Positions 23,684-31,466 of a DNA stretch of 31,536 bases are shown here, piece by piece. The notes under the pieces were generated by a model, which had not been told where the DNA came from, ran no database searches, and saw only the letters and a program-made list of their open reading frames with translations. Location: contig CAKOWF010000009.1 in the NCBI GenBank assembly GCA_934122215.1, forward strand, positions 1 to 31,536. The letters run 5' to 3'. This DNA is from an uncultured Bacilli bacterium. Its GTDB lineage: Bacteria; Bacillota_I; Bacilli_A; RF39; UBA660. The position numbers and the translations under genes were made by a program. Positions within the stretch are counted from its first letter, which is position 1; every line of letters starts with the position of its first letter.

Positions 23684-24574
23684 ATGAATAATGATTTAAC
23701 ACTTTTAATATTAGCTGCAGGTATGGGAAGTAGATTTGGTGGATTAAAACAAATAGAACCAGTAGGTCCAAACAACGAATTTATAATAGACTATTCAATA
23801 TATGATGCTATAAAGGCGGGATTTAATAAAGTAGTATTTATTATTAAAGAAGAAAACTATGAAATTTTTAGAGAAACTATAGGAAAAAGAATAGAAGAAA
23901 AAATAAAAGTTGAATATGTATTTCAAAAAAATGAATTGCCAAAACCATTTGAGTTTCCTAAAAACAGAATAAAACCATTTGGAACAGCACATGCTATTTT
24001 AGCAGCAAAATCAAAAATAAATGAACCATTTGTAGTAATAAATTCAGACGATTTCTATGGTAGGGAATCATATTATACTATAAGTAATTATTTAAAAAAT
24101 AACAAGGAAACATATGCATTGGTTGGTTACAAAGTAAAAAACACATTAACAGAAAATGGTGCAGTAAAAAGAGGAATATGTAAATTAGATGGAGAATACT
24201 TAAGTGAATTAATAGAAAGTAAAGTGATAAAAGACAATGGTGATATAATAGCCACTCCATTAGATGGTAGAAGCCCATTTAAAGTAAAAGAAGATACTTT
24301 AGTCTCAATGAATATGTTAGGCTTTATGCCAAATATATTTGAATATTTAGAAAAATACTTATTAGAGTTTTTAAAAGTTACGAAAGATTTAGAAACATGT
24401 GAATGTTTAATACCAGATGTATTAGGTAAAATAGATATAAAAACAAAAGTATTAACAACAAATGCTAAATGGGAAGGCGTAACATATAAAGAAGATAAAG
24501 AACAAGTAGTAAATGCAATCAATGAATTGATAAAAAATAATGAATACCCAAATAATCTATGGAAAACAAATTAA
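23684..24574 (+). CDS. Sugar-phosphate nucleotidyltransferase-like protein
   Basis: A 296-residue protein with the GT-A-like nucleotidyltransferase fold. LLILAAGMGSRFGGLKQIEPVG at residues 6-27 is the nucleotide-binding loop with its Arg and Lys, and VVINSDDFYGRESY near residue 112 supplies the metal-binding Asp pair. It is not a clear RmlA, GalU or GlmU, and I cannot name its substrate. Relatives with this GGLKQIEPVGP opening are common in gut Clostridia. It sits between manC and the second LCP gene, each with its own promoter. Confidence 0.82.
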   Translation: MNNDLTLLILAAGMGSRFGGLKQIEPVGPNNEFIIDYSIYDAIKAGFNKVVFIIKEENYEIFRETIGKRIEEKIKVEYVFQKNELPKPFEFPKNRIKPFGTAHAILAAKSKINEPFVVINSDDFYGRESYYTISNYLKNNKETYALVGYKVKNTLTENGAVKRGICKLDGEYLSELIESKVIKDNGDIIATPLDGRSPFKVKEDTLVSMNMLGFMPNIFEYLEKYLLEFLKVTKDLETCECLIPDVLGKIDIKTKVLTTNAKWEGVTYKEDKEQVVNAINELIKNNEYPNNLWKTN

Positions 24575-24588
24575 TATGTTTGTTTTTT
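24564..24588 (+). terminator. Terminator overlapping the nucleotidyltransferase stop
   Basis: AAACAAA (24564-24570) pairs with TTTGTTT (24579-24585), the stop TAA (24572-24574) in an 8-nt loop, followed by T. The stem is AT-rich. Confidence 0.55.
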
Positions 24589-24597
24589 AATCTTTAG

Positions 24598-24627
24598 TTG
24601 AAAAAAATACAAAATAAATGGTATACT
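24598..24627 (+). promoter_or_regulatory. Promoter of the second LCP gene
   Basis: TTGAAA (24598-24603), 18 nt, TATACT (24622-24627) with an extended TG-G. It ends 22 nt before the ATG. Confidence 0.65.
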
Positions 24628-24649
24628 AATATATGTTAGGAATGATAAA

Positions 24650-26065
24650 ATGAGAAAATTAAATAAGCAAATGTTAATATTTTCAATAATTAATTTAATA
24701 TTCACAATTATATTAATAATATTTTTATTCAGTTTAAACATGATACCAATAAAATACTTAATATTATTAATTATAATGTTATTATCTTTAAATATTATAA
24801 TAATGCTATTGTTAAAGAAAAAACAAAAAATATACAAGATACCTGGTATTATAATGTCAATATTACTAATATTGATTAGTAATATAGGAATATATTATAT
24901 AGCTAAAACAAATGATTTTATATTAAAATCTTTCAAAAAAAAGAATGTAGAAATCAATAGTTATTATTTAATAAGTAGCTATACTAATTTGGAAGAAATA
25001 AGTAATGGAATAGTCGGCTACTACGAAAATACCATAAATATAGAAAAAGCAATGGAAGAAACATCAAAGAAAATAAATACAGAATATAAATCATATGATG
25101 ATGTTTACAATGTTTTCAAAGCTTTAGATAAAAGTCAAATAAAAGCAGTATTAATAGAAAAAAGTTTATATGAATATTTAAAAGAAAAAGATACAGTGCT
25201 AAAACTTGATGAATACAATATAGTATCAATAATAGAAGTAGAAATAGAATCTACTGATGAAGGAATAATTAGTGATGGAGATTCGTTCAGTATCTATATT
25301 GGTGGTTTAGACTTTACAGAATTATATACTGATTTTAACATGATAGTTACCGTAAATAAAAAGACAGGAAAAATAATGCTTACAAGTACACCAAGAGATT
25401 TTTATGTTGAAGTTGCAGGATTAAATGGAGCTAAAGATTTATTAGGATATGCTGGTGTAAGAGGTATAAATACATCAAGAAAAACACTAGAAAATTTATA
25501 TGATATCAAAATAGATTATTATATGAGAATAAATACCAAAAGTTTAGTAGGATTAGTAGATACATTAGGAGGAATAGAATTCTGTTCTGATATATCATAT
25601 ACTACAACACATGCAACAGTACTAGAAACTTATGATGATACAAAAGGTGATAAATTATATGTAAAAAAAGGTTGCCATAAATATAATGGTATACAAATTT
25701 TAACTATAGCAAGAGAAAGAAAAGCATATAAAGATGGTGATAGACAAAGACAAAAAAATTGTCAAGAAATCATGATATCTATATTCAATAAAATGACAAA
25801 AGCAGAAAATTTAACAAATTATTCAAAAATATTAAATTCAGTAAGCAATCTATATACAACAAATATTCAACCAGAATTAGTACAGGAATTAGCAAAACAA
25901 ACACTAGATGGAACAAAATGGACTATAGAACAGCAGTCAGTAACTGGAAGAGATTCAAGAGGTAATGTTCATTTAAGCAATATAATTGATTATGTAATGG
26001 TACCAAACAGTGATAGTGTAAAAGAAGCATCACTAAAAATAAAAATGATAGAGGCTGGAAAATAG
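24650..26065 (+). CDS. LytR-CpsA-Psr (LCP) family glycopolymer ligase, copy 2
   Basis: A 471-residue paralogue of the protein at 20383 with the same plan: three N-terminal spans (about 8-28, 33-55, 65-85), an accessory region, and an LCP domain from about residue 205. TSTPRDFY holds the key Arg near residue 249, and ARERKAYKDGDRQRQKN is near 352-368. The two copies share blocks such as GLYGIN/GVRGIN and IDYY-R but differ over most of their length, so the duplication is not recent. A small insertion (TTHATVLETYDDTKGD, about residues 322-337) is absent from copy 1. Two ligases may serve two polymers or act redundantly. The ribosome site (AGGAAT) is weak. Confidence 0.92.
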   Translation: MRKLNKQMLIFSIINLIFTIILIIFLFSLNMIPIKYLILLIIMLLSLNIIIMLLLKKKQKIYKIPGIIMSILLILISNIGIYYIAKTNDFILKSFKKKNVEINSYYLISSYTNLEEISNGIVGYYENTINIEKAMEETSKKINTEYKSYDDVYNVFKALDKSQIKAVLIEKSLYEYLKEKDTVLKLDEYNIVSIIEVEIESTDEGIISDGDSFSIYIGGLDFTELYTDFNMIVTVNKKTGKIMLTSTPRDFYVEVAGLNGAKDLLGYAGVRGINTSRKTLENLYDIKIDYYMRINTKSLVGLVDTLGGIEFCSDISYTTTHATVLETYDDTKGDKLYVKKGCHKYNGIQILTIARERKAYKDGDRQRQKNCQEIMISIFNKMTKAENLTNYSKILNSVSNLYTTNIQPELVQELAKQTLDGTKWTIEQQSVTGRDSRGNVHLSNIIDYVMVPNSDSVKEASLKIKMIEAGK

Positions 26066-26076
26066 CCTTTTTTTTA
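26052..26076 (+). terminator. Terminator overlapping the second LCP stop
   Basis: AGGCT (26052-26056) pairs with AGCCT (26064-26068), loop 7 nt, then an eight-T run. The stop TAG (26063-26065) spans the loop and 3' arm. Confidence 0.75.
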
Positions 26077-26096
26077 TATCAAAAAAATGATATAAT
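26068..26096 (+). promoter_or_regulatory. Promoter of trmB
   Basis: An extended -10, TG-A-TATAAT (26088-26096); the -35 position is the T run of the preceding terminator. It ends 20 nt before the ATG. Confidence 0.5.
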
Positions 26097-26116
26097 ATTA
26101 AAGAAGGATTGGTAAT

Positions 26117-26722
26117 ATGCGACTTAGAAATATAAAAAATGCAGATGAAATAGTAAATAATTCAAAATATACAATAAAAGAAATAAATAATAATAATTTT
26201 GATAATAATAATCCAATATATTTAGAAATAGGAATGGGGAAAGGCGATTTTATAATAAATAATGCTATTCAAAATCCAAATATAAATTACATAGGAATAG
26301 AAAAATATAAAAGTGTCTTGGTAAAAGCTGTACAAAAACTAGAAGAAAAAGAATTAAACAATTTAAAAATAATATGTATGGATGCTAAAAATATAAATGA
26401 AATGGAAACAAAGGTTGATTTATTATATTTAAACTTTTCAGATCCATGGCCTAAAAAAAGACATGCATTAAGAAGATTAACAAGCCCAATATATTTAGAA
26501 AAATATGAAAATATTTTTAAAAATCAAAAACACATTATTATGAAAACAGATAATAGAAATTTATTTGAATATTCCATAATTAGTTTTACAAATTATGGAT
26601 ATAAAATAGAAGATATATGTTTAGACATATATAAAGAGAATATTGAAAATAATATTCCAACCGAATATGAAAAAAAATTTAGAGATAAAGGACCAATATA
26701 TAAAATAGAAGTAACAAAGTAG
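26117..26722 (+). CDS. trmB: tRNA (guanine-N7-)-methyltransferase
   Basis: Methylates G46 of the tRNA variable loop using SAM. It has 201 residues. The N-terminal RLRNIKNADEI, the SAM-binding LEIGMGKGDFI (about 36-46), GIEKYKSVLVKA and the TrmB hallmark FSDPWPKKRHALRRL (about 111-125) are all present, as is the C-terminal TEYEKKFRDKGPIY. Slightly shorter than the usual 210-220 residues. The ribosome site is AAGGATT. Confidence 0.96.
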   Translation: MRLRNIKNADEIVNNSKYTIKEINNNNFDNNNPIYLEIGMGKGDFIINNAIQNPNINYIGIEKYKSVLVKAVQKLEEKELNNLKIICMDAKNINEMETKVDLLYLNFSDPWPKKRHALRRLTSPIYLEKYENIFKNQKHIIMKTDNRNLFEYSIISFTNYGYKIEDICLDIYKENIENNIPTEYEKKFRDKGPIYKIEVTK

Positions 26723-26753
26723 ACATATATTTACATATAAAAAACAAAAAAAC

Positions 26754-26782
26754 TTTTTATTTTATAATGAATTTGGTATACT
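26754..26782 (+). promoter_or_regulatory. Promoter of the lipoprotein operon
   Basis: An extended -10, TG-G-TATACT (26774-26782), with a weak -35 TTTTTA. It ends 19 nt before the ATG and probably drives 26802-29206. Confidence 0.5.
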
Positions 26783-26801
26783 TATAGTAAGTGAGGGTAA
26801 T

Positions 26802-27404
26802 ATGAAAAAACTAGGAATTATAATGCTTTGCTTCCTACTCACAGGGTGCTCAGTAGTTAGAATGGATACAACAAATATAGATAATATTGTAAATGTAGTT
26901 TTATCAAAAGAAAATAACTTATACAATAGGGTTGGTAAAGGATATAAATACTATGTACCAAGAGGAGTAACATATATTGATACCAATGATTTAAATGATA
27001 AACTATATTCAAATGGTACATATTACTATTTATATATTGATACAGTAAGTTATTACTATAAAATAAATACCAAATATATAGAAAAACCAAATTTATATTA
27101 TTCAAAAACAATAGATGGTGAAAAAAGTGGATATTTAGAAATAAAAGAGCAAGAAAATAATACATATTACATCACATTTTATTATAACTATGCAAAAATT
27201 GAAGCAATAACTAATAAAGAACATATAGGGGAAGTAATATTAAATGCTAGTTATATATTATCAACAGTAAAATTCAATGATAATATTGTTAAATTAAATT
27301 TAAAAGATAATTATTTAACTAATAAAGAAGAACAATACACAGAATTTAAAGAAAGTGAAAAAGAAGAATACTTCTTAATGACAGAAGAAGAAACGAAAAA
27401 CTAG
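26802..27404 (+). CDS. Small secreted lipoprotein of unknown function
   Basis: A 200-residue protein with a clear type II signal peptide: MKKLGIIMLCFLLTGC, with lipobox LTGC and the lipidated Cys16. The mature part is Tyr- and Asn-rich with predicted beta structure and no motif I recognise. It should be anchored on the outer face of the membrane. It is first in an operon with an acidic protein, a DUF948-like protein and a YtxH-like protein, all plausible envelope-associated partners. The ribosome site GTGAGGG is good. Confidence 0.85.
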   Translation: MKKLGIIMLCFLLTGCSVVRMDTTNIDNIVNVVLSKENNLYNRVGKGYKYYVPRGVTYIDTNDLNDKLYSNGTYYYLYIDTVSYYYKINTKYIEKPNLYYSKTIDGEKSGYLEIKEQENNTYYITFYYNYAKIEAITNKEHIGEVILNASYILSTVKFNDNIVKLNLKDNYLTNKEEQYTEFKESEKEEYFLMTEEETKN

Positions 27405-27415
27405 AGGTGACTAAA

Positions 27416-28501
27416 ATGAAATTATTTGAAAAAGTAAAAAATATGTTTACAGAAGAAATAGAAGAAGAAAAACCAGTAATAAAAAAAGAAGTAAGACATG
27501 TTGAAATACCAACTCCAAAAGTAGAAGAAAAAGAAGTGGAAGAAAAGAAAGAAGAAAAATTATTATTTTTTGATGACAAAGATTTTGAAGATCTAGAAAG
27601 AGAAGAAGAAAAAATAATAAAACCTCTTCCAAAAAAAGAAGAGCCACTACCTTATAAAGGAGTAAAACCCGTAATAAGTGATGAACCTAAAAAAGTATTT
27701 AAACCATCACCTATAATATCACCTGTATATGGTGTATTAGATAAAAATTACAAAAAAGATGACATAATAACAAAAAAATCACCACGAAGTTCATATCATA
27801 GTGAAAATATAACAGTAGATGATGTTAGAAAAAGAGCATTTTCAACATTAGAAGATGATTTAAAAAATGAAATATTAGAAGATGATTACATAGTAAGTAA
27901 AAGAGAAGTCGTAGAAGATGATTTAGATATATTTAAAGATATAGAAGAAAATGAAGATGAAGTTATAAATAATAAAAAAGTGGACATAGTAGATAATGAT
28001 GCTTTTGAAGATGATTTATTAGATGACACAGAATATTTATCAAAAAAACTTGAAGAACAAAAACGCAAATTAGATGAAATTAATGACATTATTAATGACA
28101 ATCAAGTATCAAAAACTCGTTCAGTAGATGAATATTTATATCGTGAACAAGAAAGAGAAGTAAAAGAAAAATCAGATACAATAGAAGAAACAGAAGTAGT
28201 AGAAAATAAAGAAATTTCAGAAGAGCCAAAAATTATTGATGAGAAAGAAATAATTGAAGAACCAGAAGTTATTGAAGAAGATGTAATAGAAGAACCAAAA
28301 ATCGAAGAAGATGATTCATCAATTAATAATGAAGAAGAATCACCTAAATCATTAGATGAAGCATATAAAGATGCATTTGACGATATAGAAGAAGCATCAA
28401 CAAAAACAGAACAAAAAGAAAAAAAGAAACAAGACATGTCAGACAGTGAATTATTAAACTTAATAGATTCAATGTATGAAAAAAGCGAGGATGATGAGTA
28501 A
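27416..28501 (+). CDS. Acidic, probably disordered protein with an N-terminal amphipathic helix
   Basis: A 361-residue protein, very rich in Glu, Asp and Lys with no hydrophobic core of the usual kind, so largely disordered or coiled coil. The first residues MKLFEKVKNMF could form an amphipathic membrane-targeting helix, as seen at the start of FtsY- or SepF-like proteins; the rest carries no NG or SepF domain. The region around residues 260-305 repeats the theme EEPK/EEPEV-IEE. I do not recognise a family. I chose the ATG at 27416 with AGGTGA upstream rather than the GTG within that site. The stop overlaps the next ATG (TAATG). Confidence 0.8.
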   Translation: MKLFEKVKNMFTEEIEEEKPVIKKEVRHVEIPTPKVEEKEVEEKKEEKLLFFDDKDFEDLEREEEKIIKPLPKKEEPLPYKGVKPVISDEPKKVFKPSPIISPVYGVLDKNYKKDDIITKKSPRSSYHSENITVDDVRKRAFSTLEDDLKNEILEDDYIVSKREVVEDDLDIFKDIEENEDEVINNKKVDIVDNDAFEDDLLDDTEYLSKKLEEQKRKLDEINDIINDNQVSKTRSVDEYLYREQEREVKEKSDTIEETEVVENKEISEEPKIIDEKEIIEEPEVIEEDVIEEPKIEEDDSSINNEEESPKSLDEAYKDAFDDIEEASTKTEQKEKKKQDMSDSELLNLIDSMYEKSEDDE

Positions 28502-28788
28502 TGTTAGTAGATATCGATGCATTATTTTCAGTAATATTATATACACTTGGTTGCATACTATTAATTATACTAATTGTACTTTCTATTAAAGGAATAAAAA
28601 CATTAAAAAAAGTAAATAATTTAATAGATGATGTACAAGAAAAATCAAATAAAATAAATGGAATATTTGATTTTGTAGATTCAACTACTGATTTTATGAA
28701 TGGGTTTGTTGATAAAATTGTAGGTGGAATATCAGGACTATTAATAAAAATGTTTAATAAAAAGAAAGAAGAGGATAAAGATGAGTAA
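28501..28788 (+). CDS. DUF948-like small membrane protein
   Basis: A 95-residue protein with one N-terminal span (about 8-30), then a charged helix with KVNNLIDDVQEKSNKINGIFDFVDS, resembling the DUF948 family that is often next to YtxH genes in Firmicutes. Its ATG overlaps the preceding stop and its end overlaps the YtxH-like gene by 8 nt, so the three are tightly coupled. Role unknown, probably envelope stress or general stress. Confidence 0.75.
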   Translation: MLVDIDALFSVILYTLGCILLIILIVLSIKGIKTLKKVNNLIDDVQEKSNKINGIFDFVDSTTDFMNGFVDKIVGGISGLLIKMFNKKKEEDKDE

Positions 28789-29206
28789 AAAAAAGGGATT
28801 AGGAAAATTATTTGCAGGAGTAGCTATAGGTAGTGCACTTGGAGTATTATTTGCTCCAAAAACTGGAAAAGATACAAGAGCAGATTTAAAGAAAAAATTA
28901 GATGAAATGCTTGATAAAGTAAAAGATATAGATGCTAAAGAAGTAAAAGAAAGTATAGAATCTAAAATAGAAGAAATAAAAGAAGAATTAACAGATTTAG
29001 ATAAAGAAAAAGTTTTAGAAATAGCTAAAACAAAAGCAAAACAAATACAAGAAAAAACAGAAGAACTAGTAGATTATGCTATAGAAAAAGGAACTCCAGT
29101 ATTAGAAAAAGCAGCAACTAATATTAGAAATAAAGCTATAGTAGTAACAAAAGAAGTACTAGATAAATTAGAAAATGGAAATAAAAAAGTAAAAGCTTCA
29201 AAATAA
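28781..29206 (+). CDS. YtxH-domain protein
   Basis: A 141-residue protein. The YtxH signature is at the start: GKLFAGVAIGSALGVLFAPKTGKDTRADLKKKL (described here as residues 8-40; a glycine-rich span followed by APKTGKDTR). The rest is a long Lys/Glu-rich amphipathic coiled coil. YtxH proteins are linked to general stress responses in Bacillus, but their molecular role is not established. It pairs with the DUF948-like gene upstream. A terminator overlaps its stop. Confidence 0.88.
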   Translation: MSKKKGLGKLFAGVAIGSALGVLFAPKTGKDTRADLKKKLDEMLDKVKDIDAKEVKESIESKIEEIKEELTDLDKEKVLEIAKTKAKQIQEKTEELVDYAIEKGTPVLEKAATNIRNKAIVVTKEVLDKLENGNKKVKASK

Positions 29207-29219
29207 TTGAAGTTTTTTT
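29196..29219 (+). terminator. Terminator overlapping the YtxH-like stop
   Basis: CTTCAA (29196-29201) pairs with TTGAAG (29207-29212), loop 5 nt made largely of the stop codon (29204-29206), followed by seven T. Confidence 0.75.
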
Positions 29220-29276
29220 AAACTTTTAAATGAAATACTAAGTATAATAAATGAAAAAATATTTACGAGATTAATA

Positions 29277-29378
29277 ATGTTATTAGTAAATTTAAATGAT
29301 AAAAATTTAAAAATTTCAGGTGAAAATGAAAAAACAATATATAATAGTATTGAAGAACAAATAATAACAATATTATAA
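29277..29378 (+). CDS. Possible 33-residue ORF before recG
   Basis: An ORF starting MLLVNLNDKNLKISG, with no family that I recognise. A TATAAT at 29243-29248 sits 28 nt upstream, but its -35 is poor and the ribosome site is weak (GAG at 29267-29269). Its stop lies inside a perfect 24-nt palindrome, as stops of many genes here lie in hairpins. In DNA this AT-rich, 33 codons could be chance, so the call is tentative. Confidence 0.3.
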   Translation: MLLVNLNDKNLKISGENEKTIYNSIEEQIITIL

Positions 29379-29391
29379 ATTTATAATATTG
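29368..29391. repeat. Perfect 24-nt palindrome upstream of recG
   Basis: Twelve bases (CAATATTATAAA) are followed directly by their exact reverse complement. It spans the stop of the small ORF and runs into the first three bases of the recG -35 box. It has no T run after it, so it is not a usual terminator. It could be a regulator-binding site or a weak hairpin. Confidence 0.75.
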
Positions 29392-29417
29392 ACACAAATA
29401 CATTTGTTCGTTATACT
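29389..29417 (+). promoter_or_regulatory. Promoter of recG
   Basis: TTGACA (29389-29394), 17 nt, TATACT (29412-29417): close to full consensus. The -10 ends 18 nt before the ATG. Confidence 0.75.
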
Positions 29418-29435
29418 ATATATAGTTGGTGAGAT

Positions 29436-31424
29436 ATGAAAGCATTAGAAGAAATAAAAGGACTAGGTCCAAAAAATATCAAATTATTAAATAAACTAAA
29501 TATTTATAATACAGATGATTTAATAAATTATTATCCATTTAGATATGAAATAATCAAAAGAAGTAATATAGAAGAACTAAATGATAAAGATAAAATAATC
29601 ATAGATGGAATAATAGAAACTTTACCAAGTGTTTACTATATAAGTAAAAAACTAGATAAAATGAGTTTCAAATTAAATACTGGTAACAATTTATATAATA
29701 TTGTTATATTTAATAGAGGATTTTTAAAATCAAAATTAAAAATAGGAAGTTCTGTAACTGTAATAGGGGTATTAGATAAAAAACATAATACAATAATAGT
29801 AAATGATATAAAATTAGGAAAATTAGAAAAAACAATAATAGAACCAGTCTATCATACAACATATGGAATAACAGGATCAAATATAAATAAAATAATAAAG
29901 AAAATACTAATAGATGAATTTAATACTATAGACTATATACCAGATTACATAAAAGAAGAATATAATTTTTTAGATAAAAATAAAAGTATTATTGAATTAC
30001 ATAATCCAACTGATGTAAACAAATTAAAAAATGCTCTAAATAGAACTAAATATGAAGAATTATTTTTATTCATGTTAAAGATGAATTATTTAAAAGATAA
30101 TAAAGAAAATAAAATAGGATTAAAAAGAAATATAGATTACAAATATGTTGAAGAATTAATAAATAAATTACCATTTAAATTAACTAGTGATCAATTAATT
30201 AGTATTAAACAAATATATGATGATTTAAATAATCCAAGAAGAATGAATAGGTTATTACAAGGCGATGTTGGTAGTGGAAAAACCATAGTAGCAATTATAA
30301 GTATGTATATGAATTATTTAAGCGGATATCAAAGTGCTTTAATGGCTCCAACTGAGATACTAGCAATTCAACATTATAATAATATAATTAATTTGTTTAA
30401 AGATTACAATATTAAGGTAGGCTTATTAACTGGTAAATTAAAAGCAAAGGAAAAAAGAGAATTATTACAAGATTTAAAAAGTGGTAATATTGATATAATA
30501 GTAGGTACACATGCTTTAATTTCAAATGATGTAGAATATAAAAATTTAGGACTTGTTATAACAGATGAACAACATAGATTTGGAGTAAATCAAAGAGGTA
30601 ATTTAAAGAACAAAGGTATAACACCGGATATTTTATATATGAGTGCTACTCCAATTCCTAGAACATATGCTTTAACTTTATATGGTGATATGGATATATC
30701 TAATATAAAAACAATACCTAGTGGTAAAAAAGATATCATTACTTTTGTAAAAAAGGAAAGTGAAATGAAAGATGTATTAACATCTATGTTAAATGAATTA
30801 AAAGCAAATCATCAAATATATGTAATATCTCCTTTAATTGAAGAAAGTGATAAATCTGATTTAGAAAATATTCATGAGTTAGAAGAAAAAATGAATAAGG
30901 CTTTTGGTAAATATTATAAAATAGGTGTATTGCATGGTAAAATGACTAACACAGAAAAAGAAGAAATTATGAATTCTTTTAAAAATAATGAAATTCAAAT
31001 ATTAATTAGTACAACCGTTATAGAAGTTGGAATAGATGTAAAAAATGCTACAATGATAGTAATATGGGATGCTTTTAAGTATGGATTATCTACATTACAT
31101 CAATTAAGAGGTAGAGTAGGTAGAAATGATTTACAATCATATTGTATTTTAATAAGTAATAGAGAAACAGAAAGATTAAATATTTTAACTAAAACTTGTG
31201 ATGGATTTAAAATAAGCGAAGAAGATTTCTTGTTAAGGGGAAGTGGAGATTTATTTGGTATAAAACAAAGTGGTGATATGGTATTTAAGGTTGCAGATTT
31301 AAAAAAAGACTATAAAATTTTGTTAAAAGCAAAAGAAGATAGTGAAAAATTTTTAATGAATAAAGGCCTTGAAAAATATGACAAAATAGCTAATTTAATT
31401 TTTAGTAGTACAGAACTTGACTAA
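29436..31424 (+). CDS. recG: ATP-dependent DNA helicase RecG
   Basis: A 662-residue helicase that remodels stalled replication forks and Holliday junctions. The N-terminal wedge/OB domain (about 1-200) starts IKGLGPKNIKLLNKLNI. The helicase core has Walker A GDVGSGKT near 276-283, the DEQH box in TDEQHRFGVNQRG near 376-388, MSATPIPRTYALTLYGDMD, and motif VI QLRGRVGRNDLQSYC. The length is normal for Firmicutes. The ribosome site GGTGAG lies directly at the predicted transcript start. An unusually strong promoter and a palindrome precede it. Confidence 0.97.
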   Translation: MKALEEIKGLGPKNIKLLNKLNIYNTDDLINYYPFRYEIIKRSNIEELNDKDKIIIDGIIETLPSVYYISKKLDKMSFKLNTGNNLYNIVIFNRGFLKSKLKIGSSVTVIGVLDKKHNTIIVNDIKLGKLEKTIIEPVYHTTYGITGSNINKIIKKILIDEFNTIDYIPDYIKEEYNFLDKNKSIIELHNPTDVNKLKNALNRTKYEELFLFMLKMNYLKDNKENKIGLKRNIDYKYVEELINKLPFKLTSDQLISIKQIYDDLNNPRRMNRLLQGDVGSGKTIVAIISMYMNYLSGYQSALMAPTEILAIQHYNNIINLFKDYNIKVGLLTGKLKAKEKRELLQDLKSGNIDIIVGTHALISNDVEYKNLGLVITDEQHRFGVNQRGNLKNKGITPDILYMSATPIPRTYALTLYGDMDISNIKTIPSGKKDIITFVKKESEMKDVLTSMLNELKANHQIYVISPLIEESDKSDLENIHELEEKMNKAFGKYYKIGVLHGKMTNTEKEEIMNSFKNNEIQILISTTVIEVGIDVKNATMIVIWDAFKYGLSTLHQLRGRVGRNDLQSYCILISNRETERLNILTKTCDGFKISEEDFLLRGSGDLFGIKQSGDMVFKVADLKKDYKILLKAKEDSEKFLMNKGLEKYDKIANLIFSSTELD

Positions 31425-31431
31425 TTGCATC

Positions 31432-31460
31432 TTGACTTTTAGTAAAATCATCTATATAAT
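31432..31460 (+). promoter_or_regulatory. Promoter of the downstream leader RNA
   Basis: TTGACT (31432-31437), 17 nt, TATAAT (31455-31460), beginning 8 nt after the recG stop. The predicted start is near 31467, at the foot of the first leader hairpin. Confidence 0.75.
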
Positions 31461-31466
31461 TATAAT

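Noticed and set aside
24127..24522. 131-codon antisense ORF opposite the nucleotidyltransferase
   Set aside because: It lies wholly inside a convincing gene, has no ribosome site or promoter and no recognisable motif.
27447..28437. Long antisense ORFs opposite the acidic protein gene
   Set aside because: They are rich in Ser, Phe and Leu as expected from the reverse complement of GAA/GAT-rich codons, and lack ribosome sites; they are shadows.
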